A stretch of DNA of 64,000 nt from Microcebus murinus (lineage: Eukaryota; Chordata; Mammalia; Primates; Cheirogaleidae): NCBI RefSeq assembly GCF_040939455.1, contig NC_134104.1, positions 145,860,501 through 145,924,500 on the forward strand, written 5' to 3'. Under the pieces are notes generated by a model that had not been told where the DNA came from, did no database searches, and worked only from the letters and a program-made list of their open reading frames with translations. The position numbers were made by a program, and so were the translations under genes. Positions 61,690-64,000 of the stretch are shown one piece after another; the stretch's first letter is position 1, and each line of letters opens with the position of its first letter.

Positions 61690-63461
61690 GTAGTACACAT
61701 TTATTTTTTTTTCACTTGTCATTTTCCTTTATAGATTACAGAGATAAGAAAGAAACCTCTGGTTTCATGTTCACCCTGGAAAGTAGGATTATTACCCATT
61801 TTATCCTTCAGTTTACGGGGGAGGGAAAAGTACAAATGAGGGAGGGAAGAGCCAGAACCTTCAGGTGAGGGCAACTTTGGGTCAGACTGCCAGGCTACAT
61901 AGTTAAGGGAAGCTGGCCCCAGAACAGTCCTGTGGCGATCCTGTTCTACTTCCTGCATTCCTGCAGACTTGACACTGGGCTCCCAGACAATCCAGGACAC
62001 AATGGCTCACTGTTATACACACTTATTGGCTACTCTGGTAGGCTTGACAAGGGTTTGCTTTAAATGTAGTCACAGTGCCTAAAACTTAGGGGCCCTCTCT
62101 CCATATGGTCAGTCTGTGCCTGCCCACCCCGGGACAGCCCTTGTCCTGCAGACCTGCCAGAGCTCGTGTGTTCCCTATACATACACTGACATTACAAATC
62201 ATGCTATAAAAGTGAGACTTTAAACTGGGAAGAAGCTGGAAGACAAAGCCAGAGGCAGCTTTCACAGTAATTAGCAAGGAGTGTGGGACGGTGAGGATCC
62301 AGTCAAAGCAGAATGAGACTGCAGTTGATAAGGGGCTGCAGGAACTGAGCAGAGTTCCTAGCCTTAGCCTCCAAAGGCACCTGGAGGTGGGCAGAACAGC
62401 TTTCTCCCATAGTACAGGAAAGAACAGAAGGGCCCTTACCCTCTTGTCTATGCCCCTAATTCCTCCTTGGGTTGGGGGCTGCTATATGTGAAGAGACCTA
62501 GTTGGCTTTGAGAGTCTGCTTAGGATGGTGAACTTTACTTTGCAACTTTAATTCACTATTGGGACTATTTGGATGCCTTGTATATTTAGAAGACATAGTA
62601 GTTTAAGTTTGGGAGCTAACAGGTGTCGCCACTGGGGATACTAGCTCTGTGGCATGTAGGCCCAAGGAAGAAGAAACATTGTGGTTTCTGGCACAAGTGG
62701 GTCTCTGCTAAAGGGCCTAGAACTTCCAACCCCCCCCCTCCCTCCAGGAGAGGTGGGCAAGTATACTGCCTCTCTCCTCTAACCATGACTGGCATGTTGG
62801 CTAACCTGAGCCAACTGTGGCAGTGTGTAGCATAGGGATGAGGGCACTTGACAGAGTGGTGTTTGGAGGCCCCTTCCAGTACAGACAGGGCTGACTGGGC
62901 TACGCAGGGATGATGAAAGCAATCAGGCCAACACTCAACACCAACCCTTTTCCTTCCTCACCCCATCTACATGCTAGATTATGACCTGACTCTGCTGCCT
63001 CCTGGGCAGCCCCAGTGACCGGAGCAGGAACAAGCACTGGACCTGAGGGTGGATGGCCGTAAGATGCCCTCCTCCCCGCGAGGCCCATGGCTTCCCCTTG
63101 ACTACACACTAAGGCTTCATGCCCCACCTAAGCAGCAAATCCTTCCCCTTCCCCTAACTCATACAAACCATATTCAGTCCAGGGTTATATTCCCAGCCCT
63201 CTATCACCCCAGAAGGACTTGTTTGAAACCCCCAAAACCAGGACCATCAGTCAGGCTAAATGCTGAGAGGTCATCTCCTGGAAACCAGAAGTAGGGCCTG
63301 AGCAGACACACAAGCCCCCTGCCAGCAGAAGTCCCTGCACGTCACCTAGGGCTGCTGCCTAGGAAGCTGAACATACAGGGCCGGGCACGCAGGAGCTGGG
63401 CTGCCTGCCCACATCTGGGCCTCATGAAATGTCATTAAGAGCCCTGTCACAGCCCAGGGTA
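61690..63461 (-). other. GORASP1: GORASP1 3' UTR (inferred)
   Basis: About 1.77 kb between the GORASP1 stop and a minus-strand poly(A) signal at 61700-61705. It is moderately GC-rich, with CCCC/GGGG tracts, and shows no clear repeat or splice pair. The length agrees with my recollection of a long GORASP1 3' UTR, but I infer the extent only from the signal. Confidence 0.65.
61700..61705 (-). terminator. GORASP1: Minus-strand poly(A) signal AATAAA
   Basis: TTTATT on the plus strand, i.e. AATAAA in the GORASP1 direction. Cleavage would fall near 61670-61690, meeting the WDR48 end. Confidence 0.65.
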
Positions 63462-63715
63462 TTATTCTGGGGTAGAGACTGGGGCCTGTTTGGCCAGCCC
63501 CTCAACCTCCACCCCGAAATCTGAGCTCTCTGTGCTTGCTGGCTCCTCCTCAGCCTGGGCTTCAAGCAGCTCGGCAGATAGCCCGTCTTCTGGTGAGGCT
63601 GCAGAGGTGAGACTGTCGGGAAGGGTCAGCTGAGGCAGGTGGTCCAGCTGGGCTTGGGCACTTGGGCTGTCCAGGAAGGAGACCTCAAACTCTGACCCAG
63701 ACCAGGTGGTCTCAC
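63462..63715 (-). CDS. GORASP1: Golgi reassembly-stacking protein 1 (GRASP65), terminal coding exon
   Basis: Read on the minus strand, an acceptor (CTTCTGTGTTCCAG) at 63716 is followed by [17 protein letters not shown], then [19 protein letters not shown], then [18 protein letters not shown] and the end PVSTPE with stop TAA at 63462-63464. I recognise this as the Ser/Pro-rich C-terminus of GRASP65, a myristoylated peripheral Golgi protein that links cisternae by trans-oligomerisation of its N-terminal PDZ-type domains and is regulated by mitotic phosphorylation of this C-terminal region (known biology). The very last residues differ from the human end I remember (ISTTE), so the tail has drifted. 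The rest of the gene lies beyond the right edge. WDR48 and GORASP1 are neighbours in human too, which supports the call. Confidence 0.95.
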
Positions 63716-63963
63716 CTGGAACACAGAAGGTGAGGCTGAGGAGGAATACAGAACACAGGGCCACGTTCTGTCAGTAAACCCACTGACCCCCCCATTGCCA
63801 CCTCAGGCCTTGATGGAGGATGGGAGACGGAGTGTATAGATGCTTTGATGTGGCTGTATTCAACCCAGATGGTCAGCCTCTAACCCAGCTGAGGAATTCA
63901 TGGCAGCTTTCCCAGCAACCTGGAGTCCTTGCCAGAGGACTTCAGGAGATGCTAGCCACTCAC
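63716..63963 (-). other. GORASP1: GORASP1 last intron
   Basis: A 248-bp intron between the two minus-strand exons, with GT-AG ends. No repeat recognised. Confidence 0.8.
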
Positions 63964-64000
63964 CGCCCCGCTCGTGAGAACTGTTGCTAGAGCAGACGTC
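63964..64000 (-). CDS. GORASP1: GORASP1 penultimate coding exon, 3' part only
   Basis: On the minus strand the 37 bases at the right edge read DVCSSNSSHERG plus one base, followed by a good donor GTGAGT at 63963-63958. The split Gly codon fits the phase of the terminal exon exactly (G joined to GT), giving HERGGETTWSG across the junction. The exon continues beyond the window. Confidence 0.8.

Larger units (their letters stand above)
59758..61690 (+). other. WDR48: WDR48 3' UTR (long form)
   Basis: Sequence after the stop codon has no splice signals I can recognise and contains poly(A) signals at 60303 and 61659, so I infer two 3' UTR forms of about 0.57 and 1.93 kb. I saw no clear interspersed repeat here, which is unusual for this window and fits retained transcript sequence. 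Confidence 0.75.

Overview
This is a window of nuclear genome from a strepsirrhine primate (lemur/loris/galago group). The call rests on two things. The sequence is mammalian throughout (MIR, L2, L1M, MER20, MER5A and MER1B relics). About eighteen of its SINEs are young-looking Alu elements with a linker reading roughly AATTGGCCAACTAAAAATATATAGA between the two arms, together with the forms GTAATCCTAGCACTCTGGGAGG and GAGCTAGGCTGACGCCACGGCACTC. I know this Alu structure from lemurs and galagos, not from human or other anthropoid genomes. I cannot name the species.

The window holds one complete protein gene. WDR48 (UAF1) lies on the + strand, with its start codon at 12754 and stop codon at 59757. 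It has 19 coding exons, all with GT-AG borders, which join in frame to exactly 677 codons plus the stop. The 3' end of a second gene, GORASP1 (GRASP65), lies on the - strand at the right edge: the terminal coding exon is 63462-63715 and part of the preceding exon is 63964-64000. The two genes converge. Their most distal poly(A) signals face each other about 40 bp apart near 61.66-61.70 kb, so the transcript ends abut or overlap slightly.

Layout: 1-12.6 kb is intergenic and nearly all repeats, dominated by a near full-length, dead L1M (about 2.9-9.16 kb) with three nested Alus. 12.6-13.35 kb is a CpG-island promoter with an ETS/CRE composite site and a YY1-type site that contains the start codon. 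12.8-27.86 kb is the 15 kb first intron. 27.86-59.76 kb carries exons 2-19, with clusters at 30.3-34 kb and 50.9-59.8 kb. Introns hold L2, L1, MIR, hAT-type fragments, an MLT1-type LTR, a full-length but dead mariner split by an Alu (42.48-44.09 kb) and many Alus. 59.76-61.69 kb is the WDR48 3' UTR. 61.69-63.46 kb is the presumed GORASP1 3' UTR.

Function: WDR48 is the WD40-propeller activator of the deubiquitinases USP1, USP12 and USP46. GORASP1 is a Golgi-stacking protein. They are neighbours by position; nothing in the sequence shows a shared function. I found no operon-like, CRISPR-like or otherwise undescribed genetic system. The points most worth a second look are an in-frame alternative acceptor that would add 54 residues inside the propeller, an overlapping upstream ORF at the start codon, the abutting convergent 3' ends, and several informative nested transposon insertions.
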